NCBI GenBank assembly: GCA_003952965.2
Contig: RXIC02000004.1
Span: forward strand, 95,001-159,000
Length of the DNA: 64,000 nt
Direction of reading: 5' to 3'
Source: Morella rubra
Taxonomy: Eukaryota; Streptophyta; Magnoliopsida; Fagales; Myricaceae
This document shows positions 26,585 through 39,500 of the stretch, piece after piece (position 1 is the first letter of the stretch; the number at the start of each line of letters is the position of its first letter). The translations under genes were made by a program, and so were the position numbers. Below the pieces are notes generated by a model. That model was not told the DNA's origin. It ran no database searches and saw only the letters and a list, made by a program, of their open reading frames with translations.

Positions 26585-28480
26585 CACTACAAGAAAAAAA
26601 ATACTTTAGGCAACAAAAAAATTTGTCACCCAAAGTACTAATTTCGTCAGCTAAGGTTTTGGGTGACAAAAGTGAGTTGTCACCCAGTTTGTTACCTAAA
26701 GCCTTCAGCCAATGTTTTAGGTGACGCTTTTCGTGTTCTGTCACTTGAAACCGTTCAGACGGTTTATAATAACGTCCGAACAGTTTGGTGCCATATTGAT
26801 GAAATTGAAAATCGTCATGTCCAGTACATTCCACCATTTGCATGAGCCATACTGGCGGTTTGGTGCCATACTGGCAGCAAATTGTATGGAATTAGTACCA
26901 CTAGCCATATATTATACGATAAGCTCATGTTGCCAAACGGATTGAACCCATCAGATGCCAAACCCAGCCAGACGTTTCCGAGATTCCCGACCAAACCATT
27001 CATACTTCTTATCGAGGTCTTTCCATACCCTAGAGTCTGCAGGATGCCTCATCACCCCATCTTCAATCACACGCTTCTCTTGGTGCCATCGCATATCCGT
27101 TGCCGTTTGCCTTGACAGAAACAATCTCTACAACCTCATTTCAAGGGAAAATGTCGCAGCACTTTTTGAGGAACCTTTGATTGGGTATTCTGCTGTACTT
27201 TCACCTCGATGCCCCACACACCGGACACTCTTGTAACTCACTGTACTCCTTCCAAAACAATATACATAGTCATTTAAGCACGCATGTATGTTATCTTAGC
27301 TAAAGCCTAAATTCTTTCTTAACTTTTTCGCCTCATAATAAGATTTAGGAAGTGTCTCCCCCTCCGGCAGCGCATCTTTTATTAAACCCAACACATCTTC
27401 AAATGCCTTTATAGTAAAATTATTCTCCGACTTCACATGAAGTAACCTAACAACAAAGACAACTTCGAGTACTTCTTACACCCGGGATACAACTCTCGCT
27501 CAGCATCCGCCCATAACTTGGTATACTCGGAAAATCCCGACTCGACGTTTCAGGACCTAGCATATTTTCACCAGCGTTCTCATCAACCCTCCTCCGCCTC
27601 AAAATCTTCTAACATGTCTCTCATATCATCATTTATATTTCCCCCAGGTCTTCACTACAAGGTTCAGGTTCTAAAGTCACTACCCGGTTAAAAACCTATG
27701 AAATTGACTCTCCGTGAAATACCCAATGAGTGTAACTCTGTCAAACCAATTATGAATAAATGATCCTCCATCTCGTCCACACTTGGAACAACACATTTTT
27801 ACATTTCTTACATGGACATCTTATCAGTCCCCGACTATCTGCATAACTACGGGCAACACTCATAAAATCCCAAACACTATCAATACTTCGCACTTTTCAA
27901 TCTATCAGCCTCATAAATCCAGCTCTTATCCATATTGTTCCTTTAAAGACGAAAATACAAACAATAATGCAAACAATAATGACATTCATACTCAACTCAA
28001 TTTCTTCAGGTGATAGGTCATATCCCATTCAAGTTTACAATATCACTACTACACGTAATTGACCTGACCATTGTGACCGATGCTCTAAAATTTCGACAGC
28101 ATTTCCCTCAGTCCCCAGATACACGCCTACAACATTGAGCATAAACACCCACCATTTAAGGCAAGTGTGTAAGCTCAATGCTGAATGTGTATCCGAAGGA
28201 CAAAAGGAGATTTCATCAAATTTCTAAACACAATAGTCACAATAGCAATACAATTACGCACATTACGCATATTGTAAACTCAAACTGTCCATAACGTGGA
28301 CAATTCAAGAATTACACAGTTCGTTATCCGAACTCCGTGTAATTCTTAAACGGGGGCTAAGGCTACTAAATGAATGCAAGAACATAACAGCTAAAAACCG
28401 TTCGGACGTAATCTAAACCATATGCACAATTCATAAGCGTTCGGACTCTTTTTGCAAAAGCGTTTGAACAAAAAAAAAAA
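26585..28480 (-). mobile_element. CACTA (En/Spm) DNA transposon, internally deleted
   Basis: The left end is a CACTACAAGAAAAAAAATAC terminal repeat followed by subterminal blocks alternating GTCACCCA and GGGTGACAAAA, typical of CACTA ends. The minus strand carries remnants of a TNPD-type transposase. At 27,680-27,880 lies the Transpos_assoc region with RCPCKKC (27801-27821). At 27,217-27,520 lie SKLSF, ALPEGETLPKSYYEAKK (codons 27343-27368 encode its centre) and LQECPVCGASRWKY. At 26,870-27,000 lies LGLASDGFNPFGNMSLSYNI. The rest of the transposase is deleted, so the element is non-autonomous. Frames are broken in several places. The right terminal repeat is not recognisable; the element ends before about 28,500, where kinase 3' flank resumes. 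Confidence 0.87.
26815..27003 (-). pseudogene. TNPD transposase fragment of the CACTA element
   Basis: The frame contains LGLASDGFNPFGNMSLSYNI followed by a W and PYNLLP, a hallmark block of CACTA TNPD transposases. It normally continues to WMCMKE-like sequence and the DDE catalytic domain, which is missing because the element jumps straight to its terminal repeat region. The fragment cannot encode an active transposase. Confidence 0.88.
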
Positions 28481-28800
28481 AAAAGAGTCCAAGTTTGGTT
28501 GTATATTCACATATTTGGTTGTATATTCATATATAACAATATGTAAGTTTTCATTTGAGTTATGATAGCTCTTTTTCGTTCGTATGTTGAACATACCTAA
28601 AGTCAGCTTCATTTGAGAAGGCATGGTGCTATTGAACCAGTCGTGATGAAGAAAAAGAACCAAAAAAGCTGTTTAAATTTCTGGAAACATTAACAGAGCG
28701 TGGGAATAATAGTCAATCATCAGGGCAAAATAGGAGGGAAAGAGGAAGCCATATATATCGGTCCCAAAAATTCAGCAAAATTTTCTTTTAATTAGGCCTT
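28481..28800 (+). other. 3' flank of kinase copy 2
   Basis: The segment 28,505-28,650 resembles 22,430-22,560 downstream of kinase copy 1, sharing TTTTC(A/G)TTTGAGTT(A/G)TGATA and CAGCTTCATTTGA. This shows that the duplicated unit included its 3' region and that the CACTA plus a deletion replaced the kinase C-lobe between. Confidence 0.7.
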
Positions 28801-29372
28801 GTTTTTATATGTTGTTTGATTGTGTCAAAAATGGTCTGGCCCAACTGACGAGCAATGTGTCGCTATGGAGCCTTCCTCCAAGTTGCTGGACCTGCGGAAG
28901 TGGGAACAAAGCGACTGGAGCTTCCACTTTAAGTGAACGGACTTATCTCGGGGTGCACATAAGTTTGGGAACGAATTGCCTTCGAAGGCAATTTCCTCCC
29001 AATGTACCGGATGGACGGCTGGGATTGCATTTTCCAGATCTAATGGTTTAAAACAGTCCACCTCATTTAATGAATTTTTTTAGCTTTCGGCTCAGCTTGG
29101 CGGCTCGTTCCCTCTCTTATCTCTTCGGCTCCTGGCTTTCACGTGAGACTTGAGCCCCTGCTTTTTTCCACGCCTGAGTCTCTCCCTCTCCAAATTTTTT
29201 CTCCCTCTCCTTCACCATCTCTACCAGACAAACCTCCTTCTCGCGCTCCTCTCCACCTGAACCTCGCCGAAATTCCTTCTCTCCACGCCGGAAACTCTCT
29301 GCCGCTCCTCTCCTCGCTTGAAAGTCGACGAAATTCCTCCTCTCCTCGTCGGATTCCAATTGCAAGGAGTGC
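28801..29372. other. Unassigned segment, partly C/T-rich
   Basis: Open frames exist on both strands (28,809-29,061 and 29,117-29,380), but none matches a family I know. The second half is strongly C/T-rich, like a plant 5' leader. It precedes the reductase-like fragment at 29,373. Confidence 0.35.
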
Positions 29373-29471
29373 ATAGTCAAAGGTTCTAATGCGGTTCTGG
29401 TGAAGAACCTCTATTTGTCCATTGATCCCTACTTGCGTGCCTTAAATGAGGCCGTCGTCCAACAACGCTAG
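29373..29471 (+). pseudogene. Alkenal/double-bond reductase-like fragment (MDR family)
   Basis: The translated stretch KGSNAVLVKNLYLSIDPYLR closely resembles the N-terminal block of plant NADPH-dependent 2-alkenal reductases (usual form GSNGVLVKNLYLSCDPYMR). It is followed by ALNEAVVQQR and a stop. The usual upstream start (SNKQVILKDYVSGFP) is not seen and the rest of the coding region is absent before the N gap. It could be one exon of a gene broken by the gap, or a stray fragment. Confidence 0.55.
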
Positions 29472-29765
29472 TAACTTGGGCACCTACATACCCAGTTCGG
29501 TCAGTGAATCAGACCCACTGTATTGAATTTTGTGTTCTAAAGTTGCATGGTTTTGACTTTCGTTTTAGGAACGAAATTGTTACTATTTTCTGCATGAAAG
29601 CTGAAATTGGAAAGAAAGTTCTGCATTTCATAGACAAGGTCTAGGTGGATTTATGTACCTCTCCCCTTTTGTGTGTGAAAAGACAAAGATGGAAAGAAAA
29701 ACAACAAAAGGAATCGTTTTTTTTAAAACTTCTATGGTGTACAAGGGTAATTCATATTTTTATTG

Positions 29766-29911
29766 NNNNNNNNNNNNNNNNNNNNNNNNNNNNNNNNNNN
29801 NNNNNNNNNNNNNNNNNNNNNNNNNNNNNNNNNNNNNNNNNNNNNNNNNNNNNNNNNNNNNNNNNNNNNNNNNNNNNNNNNNNNNNNNNNNNNNNNNNNN
29901 NNNNNNNNNNN
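29766..29911. other. Assembly gap (146 N)
   Basis: A run of 146 undetermined bases. Reading frames reported across it are artefacts. Confidence 1.
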
Positions 29912-32900
29912 ATAGCGTGTAATTGTAGTAAGTTGATGTCTCTAGTCTAAGTTGTTTTAGTCCCGGTACACAGCTGACGGTACCGCCTCTTTTCATGTAG
30001 AAGTGGGGTTAGGAGATTAACTTGATGTAGTCAAAATCCTTTGCTTCGCAACTGTTTGTCATATTTGAATATTTAGATGAAATGGTGCTTCTACAGAGCT
30101 TCCTGTCAGTAATAGTTCTTGCTATGCGTATGCGTACAATTTACTGCAAGAAGTTTGGGGATGCTGTTAATTGTGATTGTTGAGATACTGATAATGGGTC
30201 CAAAGCTCATGTTGTTGGCTCGTGGTAGCTGGTCTTCTGGGAGTGGTTAGGAGACTATGTTTGTAGTGCAGAATCCCAGGATTGCGTATTCCAATGTTGT
30301 ATATCACATTAAGGAGGCTTTATCGAGTAAAGACTATTATTTACAGACCTGTCAGTAATGAAATGTAGCTATGAGGATCGTTCTTAGATTCGAGCACTTT
30401 CTTAGTTGGAGACAGAAATTGCAGTTCGCGCCTCTATAATTTCATATTCCAATTTAGTACCCAGTTAGCGACACTGGAAAGAAACGCATGGACCTTTCAT
30501 TATTCTTCCCAACGAGGATAGGCCTTTTGCAGGTTGTAGTCTTTACGTCCTAGACCAAACACAACTGGATTTTGAGGAAGCTTTTGTAAGGCGTTTATTA
30601 TTCGAGTTTTATTGATTAGTGATCCCATGGTTGAAGTTCTGAGAGAATTTCTGGGGTCACTTCTGGTCTCCATTTGGGACGACAATCCGCCGTGAATCGA
30701 CTTACTTTTGTTTTGGGCGGGGGTCTTATGGGGTGGGTGGGGATATGATAACTTTTGTGAATAGTGAACGCTTATATGAGATACGAGTTGGCCAGGAGAT
30801 TAGGTATTTCTCTGGTGTTCTATGTGTTATATTGGTTGCTTACGGCGTATCAACCTCTCTCATTAAGTGACTTGGGATTTTACGTCCTTGTACTCTTATC
30901 TCTATGTCGAAAATTGAAGAGAGCGCGTGTTCTTTTATGGCCGAAGAAACATGCCTTGGAAGCATTCTTGAAGTGCCCCTGAGCATTCCTGTTTCTGTTA
31001 TTTCCATTTATGTATTTTTTTTTGTCCTGGCTCTATGTTATTGGTCTTGAGACTTGTGAAAGTAGTCTCTCACATATCACGCGGTCCTATTAAGTGGCGT
31101 GTTCTTGTGGCTAAAAGTTTATTCTTATGGAACTATCAATTAGCATTCATTATGTGATTTATTAAAGGGACATTGGACATGAATTTCAGAAAAAATTCTT
31201 TTAATCAAGATCCACTTGTATAATACTTGTATCACAATTTCTTTGACACATTTTATAATTTATACTCGCCTTTCTTTTAAAAATAAATTTTTGTTAAAAA
31301 TCTTTTTCTCTCTCTTCAATAAACTTTTTGTTTATCAAACTTCTTATTATTTTGTTTTATATAATAAATTATCATTTGTCAATTTATTCATCTACAATTG
31401 CCGTTTTATCAAATTTCAATAATATATGTATATTTTACTAATACTTTTTCTTTATTACATTCAATTTATAGAAGAACTATCTAATTCTGATATAAATATT
31501 TTTTTAATTTTTGGGAATCAAAACATTCTAAAAATATTTTTAGATGTATTCTTTATAAAATGAAGACGTGTACCTCTAACTGGAGGAGTTGGCGGTTTTA
31601 GCTTATCTTTGAGGCACGTGGGGAAACTAGCTCTCTGTAGTGGACTGTCTTGGAGTGCCACACTCCAAAATTTGGCTCTGATTAAATATACAAATTTATA
31701 AATAATTATTTTTCTCTCTTTATCAACTTCATTTTTCTACTTTAATATTTTAAGGTCAATCGTTTTTTCTCTTTTTTTTCATAGAAGTTTGATCATTACA
31801 CGTTTTTCTTAACCTGATTCCAACTTTGTTAAAATTCGCTCAATACTCAAAGATTTGAGAAGCCTCTAGCTAGCTCAATAATAATTTTGGAGGATGAGTT
31901 CCTTATTTTTATCAGATTTTGTATTTTTGGTACTAGTGATAGCGGTTATTATGGAGACTCGAAGTTATCTTAGGCCGATCTTTCTTTACTTTTTAATCAG
32001 AGTGATGCAATGGAGAGGCAGGCAACAGAACTAAATGTGTGTAAATTACATTGTATTTGGTAAGATATTTTTGAATTTTATATGGAGCAATATCAAAATT
32101 AGTTCCCAGTAGGTTGGTGTTTGTCTATATTGTATTTGAAGCGCGCACACGGACGTATTAAAATATAGTTTTTCTAAAAGTATTAATTTAACAACACTCG
32201 GTCTAATCCAAAACATTAAAAGAATTTTGATAATAAACTATAATTCAATCAAATTTTTAGTTAGAAAAAAATTCAAAATCATTTATTTCCAATTAAATTT
32301 AATTTCTTTTTATTATATCATAAGTACAAATAAAATTTCATTTACATTTACTCTATAAAATTCCCTATTTTCTATTATTTTTATCCTCAAAATGTGTTAA
32401 ATAAAACTTTGTATACTACCTTAATTTTCGCAAACATTCTAAATTTTTTTTAAATAAAAACATCTGTTTGCGAAAAGTCGTGAGGCCCAATGGGAACACG
32501 AACCTTGTCAGATGGCATTTCTGAGTTCGGGGTTAGTGGCACGGGGATGCCGTCAACGATATCAATGGATTGTAGATTAGGGGCACTAAGGCTTGTTTTA
32601 GATAAAGGGTTTAAGTTTCTGGTTTTTGATTTTAAAACTTTTCAAATTTTTTGATTTAAATATTTTTGTTGTAAGGATTTGTTTGGCTCATTAAGATTTT
32701 GAATGATTTACTGTTTTTATTAAATAAAACATCAACATAATATTCCATTTATGATGCTGAAAAAGATCAAAATAGAAAAACAATCCACTACTACTTTCTC
32801 AAAACACATCATAGTCCAGAGAAATTGGTTTTATAATGTAATAATTATAAAATAGATAGAAAAATCACCAACTAATGAAAAAATAACTTGTATCTGTTGA

Positions 32901-35700
32901 AATTAAAAAAGATAAGATAAAATCGCATGTGCAGAAATTTTATAAAACTTAATATAAAATTTTTACTTATCATAAAGAAATTATAATCTTCAAAAATTGA
33001 GTGTAGACCTCATTTTTTCCACAAAAAAAAATTACAATAATTAGCAAATATAAATATCGAGTTTATTAAACCTGTACAATTAGCATGATAACTACAAATC
33101 ATTCTTACCCCTGATTTATATCCAGTAAATTATGATATTACGATCTCATTTAATATAACCACTACAACAACAGCTTTGATTTTTTCTATGATAAAGATTC
33201 AGTGCAATAGAGATTTTATATCATAATAATACTATACCGTTTGCGTAATCGTCCATTTTGTGTGTGTTCGATTTGCTCTGGCGTGGGCATGGAATGCTGG
33301 GAGCATGTTGTTCTATTGGATCACGTGGACTTAGGGAACCCGGGTTTTTTACTTGAGGGTTTTACTGGTGGGTGGTTTAACAATCTTAGTATTTCGGGGT
33401 CTTACTTTGTCATGACCTGTATTTTGATATAGGACTGTTGCTATGCCTCTGAGGTTGTGTGTATGTTTTATAGAGAGATTGTTAGGATGTAGGGGGAATT
33501 GTGATTTCTCAGCTACTATTTTCCTGGACTATTTTGCTGAATACGTCTGATACGTGATCTTGTGTCAGTGGTCATTATTATAGCTGTGGTTCTGTTTTAT
33601 ATTAACTTAGGGACACATTTACAATTGGTTAATTGACCATTCTCTGTTTTTTAGAGAGAAGCTTAGTACGTTTTATGTTCTTATTACCTAGCATTTGCTT
33701 ATGATGTAGCATGCGTGTCACTTTCTCGAATTGCTTCTCATATAGAGATAAGTTTGCATTTGCATCACCTCTGCTCACCGTTTAATGACATATATCATAT
33801 TTTATTCACAATTGTTGATTGCTGTTCTTTTTGCTATACTTCTCGAGGTCTACTTCAAGAGTTAGTGACAGTTGGTATTATTTCAGTTCTTAGATCGCTA
33901 GATTATAGTTTATTCCATTGATTCCATGTTATATTAATAATAAAATGGTGGAATTAAATTAACATTTATTCACTTAACTAACATGCACCATTTTTGCACT
34001 TTGGTCACTATTTATTTTTTATTCTGATGATATTGGTATAGATTCTGTATGACAATATTGACTTGATATTCTCCTTTTTGTATATTATGTAAATATCGTA
34101 TATTAGGATGCAATTACAGTTAAATTAATTGATGTAGGTATTTTATGTGTCAGGATGTATGGTGGCAAAATATCTGAACATTGGAGTTGATAGAGTGGAA
34201 GTGTATATTAGATATATGACTGATTGTGCATAGTAGATCAGACGATATGGTAGATAGAATTAGTTGGGATTTGTCTCAAGTGATATTTTAGATTTAAAGG
34301 ATGAAAGTGCACAACTTGAGTATCATAAACAGAATCTAGTTTGGGGTTATGAAAAGTAGTGTATTTTATTACATCTAAATTGCACAATTACTTATGCCTG
34401 ACTTTTACTTAATTTTAGTTGCGGACAATTTATTATTATACGAATATTTTAAACAATCAACCCAAAACCAACAAAGATCGCTCCTCTGAGTTAGACACTT
34501 CGTTAATATTTCCCATACATTCGCCCTAAGCCGATAACAGGCATAGCATCGGTCGCTTGTCAAATGTCCAAGTACTAAGAAAGATGACGATGTTACTTTA
34601 TAATTACTGATTATAACAGTTTTGAATGCGCTAAACATATCTAGATTTAAAATGAAGTTCACAACAATTGAATACGAGATTGCTCTCAGACCTCTAGCAG
34701 CTATCGTATTCTGATTCATTGCTTGTTATTGATGTTCTGGAGTTATCACCTCTCCAGTGTTTATTGATTTATAAATATTACTTACTGAAGTAAACATTTT
34801 ATACTGCATCTTCGTTTTCAGGTGCAAATTAGCTGCAAGACATCACACTAGAAACAGATTAACTGAAGGTCCCCATGGAGGTTTTCCAATAGAAAACAAT
34901 TTTAGAATATTAGTGACTAATGCCTATATGACGCCCTACAGTTGATGTGCAAAAAATTGCTTACGTCTCAGATATCAAAGTTAGACTTCTCTACGCATCA
35001 TAAAGATTAAGAGTTAAGAGCTCAAAGTTTACAGCTGCTTATACAGCATGCTGAAAGTCCATTTAATTGAAGATTCATTTCGGACTGTGTGATATTGGAA
35101 GGATGAACTCCCTGAGGCCTTATATATTTTTAGAGCACCAGAAAGAGGAACTGGTTTGACAAGGAAATGTTGTGGATTATGTGAGAATTCCTTTCTAATT
35201 TGAAGATCATTTTACTTGAGATACTTTGTGAGAGAATTTGCCTTTAATAGTTCACCCGAAAAATTTAATGGATTAAGATATTTCTGCTTATTGTTTTTTC
35301 CTCGCATTAGACTGGCTCTTGTCGTTTATTCACTAAAATCTGTGGAGTTTGAACGCTAATGATATTATCAATTCGATTGTAGGTGTACACAAACATTCTT
35401 AACGATTTTCCAGAAAATTCTACTTCTAGCCTGGGCTCCCTGGGTGGAATACCATTTGAAATGACCTCCATATGATGTTTATGCGATTTTTCAAACTTTC
35501 TTTCATATCCTCTTACCGTAATATTTCTCTATTACATAAAATATTGATTTCCACAGGGTAATCATATATTTAAGTCTGAAAGAAGTCTTTTGGAATAGCT
35601 TTTTTTGGCTTTTTATTGTTCCCCAGTCAAGTTTGAGATCCGGATACTAAAATTTCGGCATTATCATTTAAATTTTTTTTTGACTTTTATTGAGTTTTAA
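29912..35700. other. Long stretch without recognisable genes
   Basis: Nearly 6 kb of AT-rich intergenic DNA. The part at 29,950-31,100 has G and T in excess of C and A on the plus strand. A GC-richer patch at 32,460-32,600 stands out but matches nothing I can name. Open frames such as 30,764-30,982 and 33,241-33,432 have no recognisable motifs. Confidence 0.4.
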
Positions 35701-35709
35701 TTATGGCAT

Positions 35710-36514
35710 TATACACCAAAACATTTGAAGGTAGGTAAATGTATACTTCGTAAATGCAAAGAATTGAATTTTTGAACAAGAAATTCGTTCAGATTCACGA
35801 TGGTCTTGAGGGATTTCTCTCCATTTTGGACTAATTCTTTTACTTTTCTTTCTTCCTCTTGTTGATCTCCCATTGTTTCTTCTTATCATAAAACTATTGA
35901 TGAGTAAGACTGAGGCCTCCTCTCATGTCTAAACAAAGACACTATTTGTGCTCTTTCGTGCTTATCTCCTCCTCGCTCTACCTTGTTCTCTTATAAGCAT
36001 TCATGTACTGTTGTCAGTTTCTCTTTCGTTTCAAGAGCAGGAGGGGAAGAACTGATAATATCACTCCTTCTTTTTTCATATGTACACAACAGCCTCGATG
36101 CATTTGCATTTGCCGATTTTCCCAACTCCATGTCATTAGACACAACTTTCTTTTGCAGCTCTTTCTCCAGTGCTGCAAGGGTCTTGATTGAAGTCAACTT
36201 TTGGAGGCATTTCAATGAAGAGCCAACTTTGCTCTTGAATATCTCCAGATCATCGTCCATGTGTTCTTGGAGCTCCTTTATATCAAACCCGGATATTTCG
36301 GGTACTTTCGAGAGGAATTCTGTTTGGTAGGCCACAAAAGTGAGAAGGTTTACCATCTTTGACAAAGATGTAAGAAGCTTACCATAACAAGAGCCATGAA
36401 AAGGTAAGAACCAGAAATTAGGTTCCAATTCTGCCTCTGCAATGGACTTTTCTAATTGGGTAATATGAGTTTTCAGCTTGTTCTGCTTTCCTCTCAGTGC
36501 CAAGGCAAGTGAAG
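35710..36514 (-). pseudogene. FUSC/AaeB-like transporter, C-terminal exon (frame broken near the end)
   Basis: Belongs with the exon at 39,999-40,547: a plant FUSC-family membrane protein of the type annotated as p-hydroxybenzoic acid efflux pump-like, probably in a cell membrane; the substrate is unproven. After a TTGCAG acceptor at about 36,515 the frame reads LASLALALRGKQNKLKTHI, EAELEPNFWFLPFHGSCYGK and DDDLEIFKSKVGSSLKCLQK to ELGKSANANASRLL. This is the conserved C-terminal soluble helical region. From about 36,070 the frame departs from the family, but the expected tail (ERKVKELVQNGEKSLKTIV) is still legible in another frame near 35,800-35,850. So there is at least one frameshift, real or from sequencing error. 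Confidence 0.8.
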
Positions 36515-36529
36515 CTGCAATTTTTCTTC

Positions 36530-39500
36530 ACAGCTGGACGCGAGCGAAACATGTCGTTATGTCAATGTTGGTAGTCGGCGATGGGTCTGATGATTGCTAA
36601 GTCTGGTGTTCCGTCGCGCTCTAGGGGGCGAGGTTTTGTAGCTGGCGGGCTTGTGAGTATGCGCTGTAGTAATCTGTATACGAGTTGCACGGTTCAATGA
36701 GGACTAGCATGCCGAAGAGAGGGCGTGCTCTGGTAGCATCTAGATGCAGTGTGCGAGGTTCGTAGAATTGACGGATTCACCGTTCATAAGTAAGGATTCG
36801 CGTTGACAGCGCTCAGCTCTTCGCGTCTACAAGATATTAGTAGGATTCTAAGAGATCAATTATGGACCGTGCGATTGCCTATCCGGAGTATACCAACTGT
36901 CTTGGAAATTTCCAGCCGGCTTGCCATACATGTCTGCGCTCGTCTTATTTCTTCACGACATATCGCTTTGGTGAGTAAATCTAATTCATCAAGGCTTTTA
37001 TTGAGGCTGCAATTAAAATCGTGGAATCTTCTCATGTTTTGTTGAATCGTATGTAGTACTGGCAGGCACGATTTTCTCGGTATGATATATGCATCTCTGG
37101 TAGTTTCTCCATTGGGCTTAGTTGCCTGTTGTTGCTTCGGCATCTTTTTGTCTTAGCCGTATAAATTGTTATGGCTCTTTGTCTTCCTTTGTATGGTAGA
37201 AATGTTTTCGATGGCATTTGTGATTAGGCCTGCACCTATAATAGGAATTTTTCTTACTTTGTGCTAATGGTCAAACCAAGAGCACAGGCAGATAGTGGCT
37301 TATGAGTAGTATGGGATTTGAGCATACTTGAAAGGCAACCTTAAGTCAAATCGCTCTGCTGTAGGTTCGTTAGTACCAGGTCAAGACTTCTCCAGTCATT
37401 TAGCGTGCCTGCATGCGAGCAGAATTTCGATTTATTTCATTAATTTGTGGGTGTTGTCTTTTTCTTGTCTCAGTTGTTGTGTGAGATTTTTGCAGAACTT
37501 GGCTTGACCGATTCTTAAGGTGGCTAGGTAATCATACTCCGGGATGGTTACTCTTGAGGTCGCTGGTGGGTTTGAGTACCATCCCGGAAGGAGTTCCAGA
37601 ACAGGTAGAGATTTGTAGATTGTATAATACGTGGGACAGCTTCTGTACTTTGGATCTGGGGATTTTTGTGGGTTCTTGGTAATCTTCCAGGACTGTGTCT
37701 AGAGATGTGCTCATTTGTCTTTCTTCGCTTTTGGTGGAGCTGGCGGTTCGGGCATTTTTTATAAATAAGCCGATTTGATCATAGTACACTTTCGACTTGT
37801 CTCATAATTTTTTTGGCGCGATTTTCTGCGCCTTTTCCTTATGTACTTCCTCCGTTTTAGAAGGTGTTTTCTCTGAAGTTTCTCATATTCTTGGCGAGGT
37901 TATCATTACTACTTTTGGGCATCCCAAGCCGGTTTCTCGTTAAGGTTTTCGCCCTTCCCGGGACGAACGTATTAGGGAAGTTTTAAGGTGCTATTTTTTT
38001 CCATATATATATATATATATATATTCTTCTATGCTGTCTATTGTGATTTTCGGTGGCTTTTTGGACTTTTTTTGCCACTGCGCGGTTCTAATTTCGCAAC
38101 GGCATTTTAGGAAAATTTGATTTCGTTGTATGGCTTTTCCGAAGCAATTCCTTCCTTGGTTCAGGAGGGAATAGAATGGATTCGATGGGTCTTGGTCTGA
38201 TATTGGAGTTTGACGATTAGTAAGGTTAGATAGCTATTGGGCTCATAAAGGATTCGGGAATCTCCTTTAGTAAAGGGTAGTCATAATATATGCGGATAGT
38301 TAGCTGTACCAGGTTGACTTTGATACTCCGAAGAAGCCTGTCTCCTGCTTCAGAAAGGGACTTTGCTTGAGAGACCAGGTCGACCGAAGCTGGGTTGTCT
38401 TGGGCTAAGAAGGCCTCGATGACGTTTTTTAACCTTTCAGAAACGTTTTCAGCATATAACCTCCATGATTTCCTTACCTGTTACGTAAGAACGAACCATT
38501 AGTGCTTCACGATTATACACGGCAAATGTCACAAATAGTGACCACAGATATACTTTTTTTTCTATGCTGTCCTATTGATTTATATAAATAATGAAGCCTC
38601 TAACCACACTGCCCTGGTTTGTGGATGATGGGTGGGATATGGTGTTGTTAACTAAATAGGCTAAATAACTGGAAAATGATTATATCTAGGCGGGTTAAAT
38701 CCAGACAGATAACTAAGATTAAATCTCACATCTAATCTAATAGTACATTAGCATGTCACCTCAATTAATGAGCAGGGTATCTCGCAAGTCGGTTCGGGTC
38801 AGATTCTCCTTATTAATTGAGATGACATATTCATGTGTTATTGGATGTACTGAGATTTAATTTTAACCATGTTTAGACACATTTTGAATTTAACCCATCT
38901 GAATAAAATTATTTCTCTAAAATAGCTGTTTGTAAAAAACCATATGATAGAATCATTTTCCTAATTAATAGCGTATGTAAAAAGCATTTAGGACGTGATA
39001 TAGAACTAATTAGTATAAATCGAATATGTATCCTTCATCTGGTGTCTGTGATATAGAGCATAAAGTGTATGTACACTGGTGTTGATGTCAGGTCTAAGAA
39101 CGAGTATAGAAAAAAGTCAGCTGTGAAACCGAAGATAGAAAAAATAATGCTCATAATCCATAAGATCGATGCATCATTCTGTCATCATTCTGTTCAGCAA
39201 CAAAAGAATTTCAAAAGAATCTTCCATAAGATTTAAGGAATTCATAAGAACTTTTCATTCTTGTTTTTTTGCTTGCACTTGTTCTATATTTGACTTTGTA
39301 AGATAGAGAATGGACCCGACCAACAGGATGTTGTGACCAGCAAGAGAATGGTGCGATCCATTTTTCTTTGGACGGAAATGTTCAAGCCATCAAAAGTTTT
39401 TTTTTTTTTGTAAATGTTCTCTGACTCTGCTAACTCATGAGTTGGTTCTCTTTGTGCTAGTGCGCAATGAGATACCGCGCGTTTCCTGCCGAAGTATATG

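Noticed and set aside
28809-29061. Overlapping ORFs on both strands
   Set aside because: Neither strand shows a known domain or splice context; left as unassigned sequence.
29117-29380. Charged minus-strand ORF (Arg/Glu-rich)
   Set aside because: Produced by a C/T-rich leader-like stretch on the plus strand.
29645-29996. ORFs spanning the N run
   Set aside because: They consist largely of undetermined residues and are artefacts of the gap.
30764-30982. Hydrophobic 72-codon plus-strand ORF
   Set aside because: Lies in a T-rich skewed block; apparent hydrophobicity follows from composition.
36856-37143. Minus-strand ORF as a middle exon of the FUSC-like gene
   Set aside because: It lacks the membrane motifs of the family and has no convincing splice sites.
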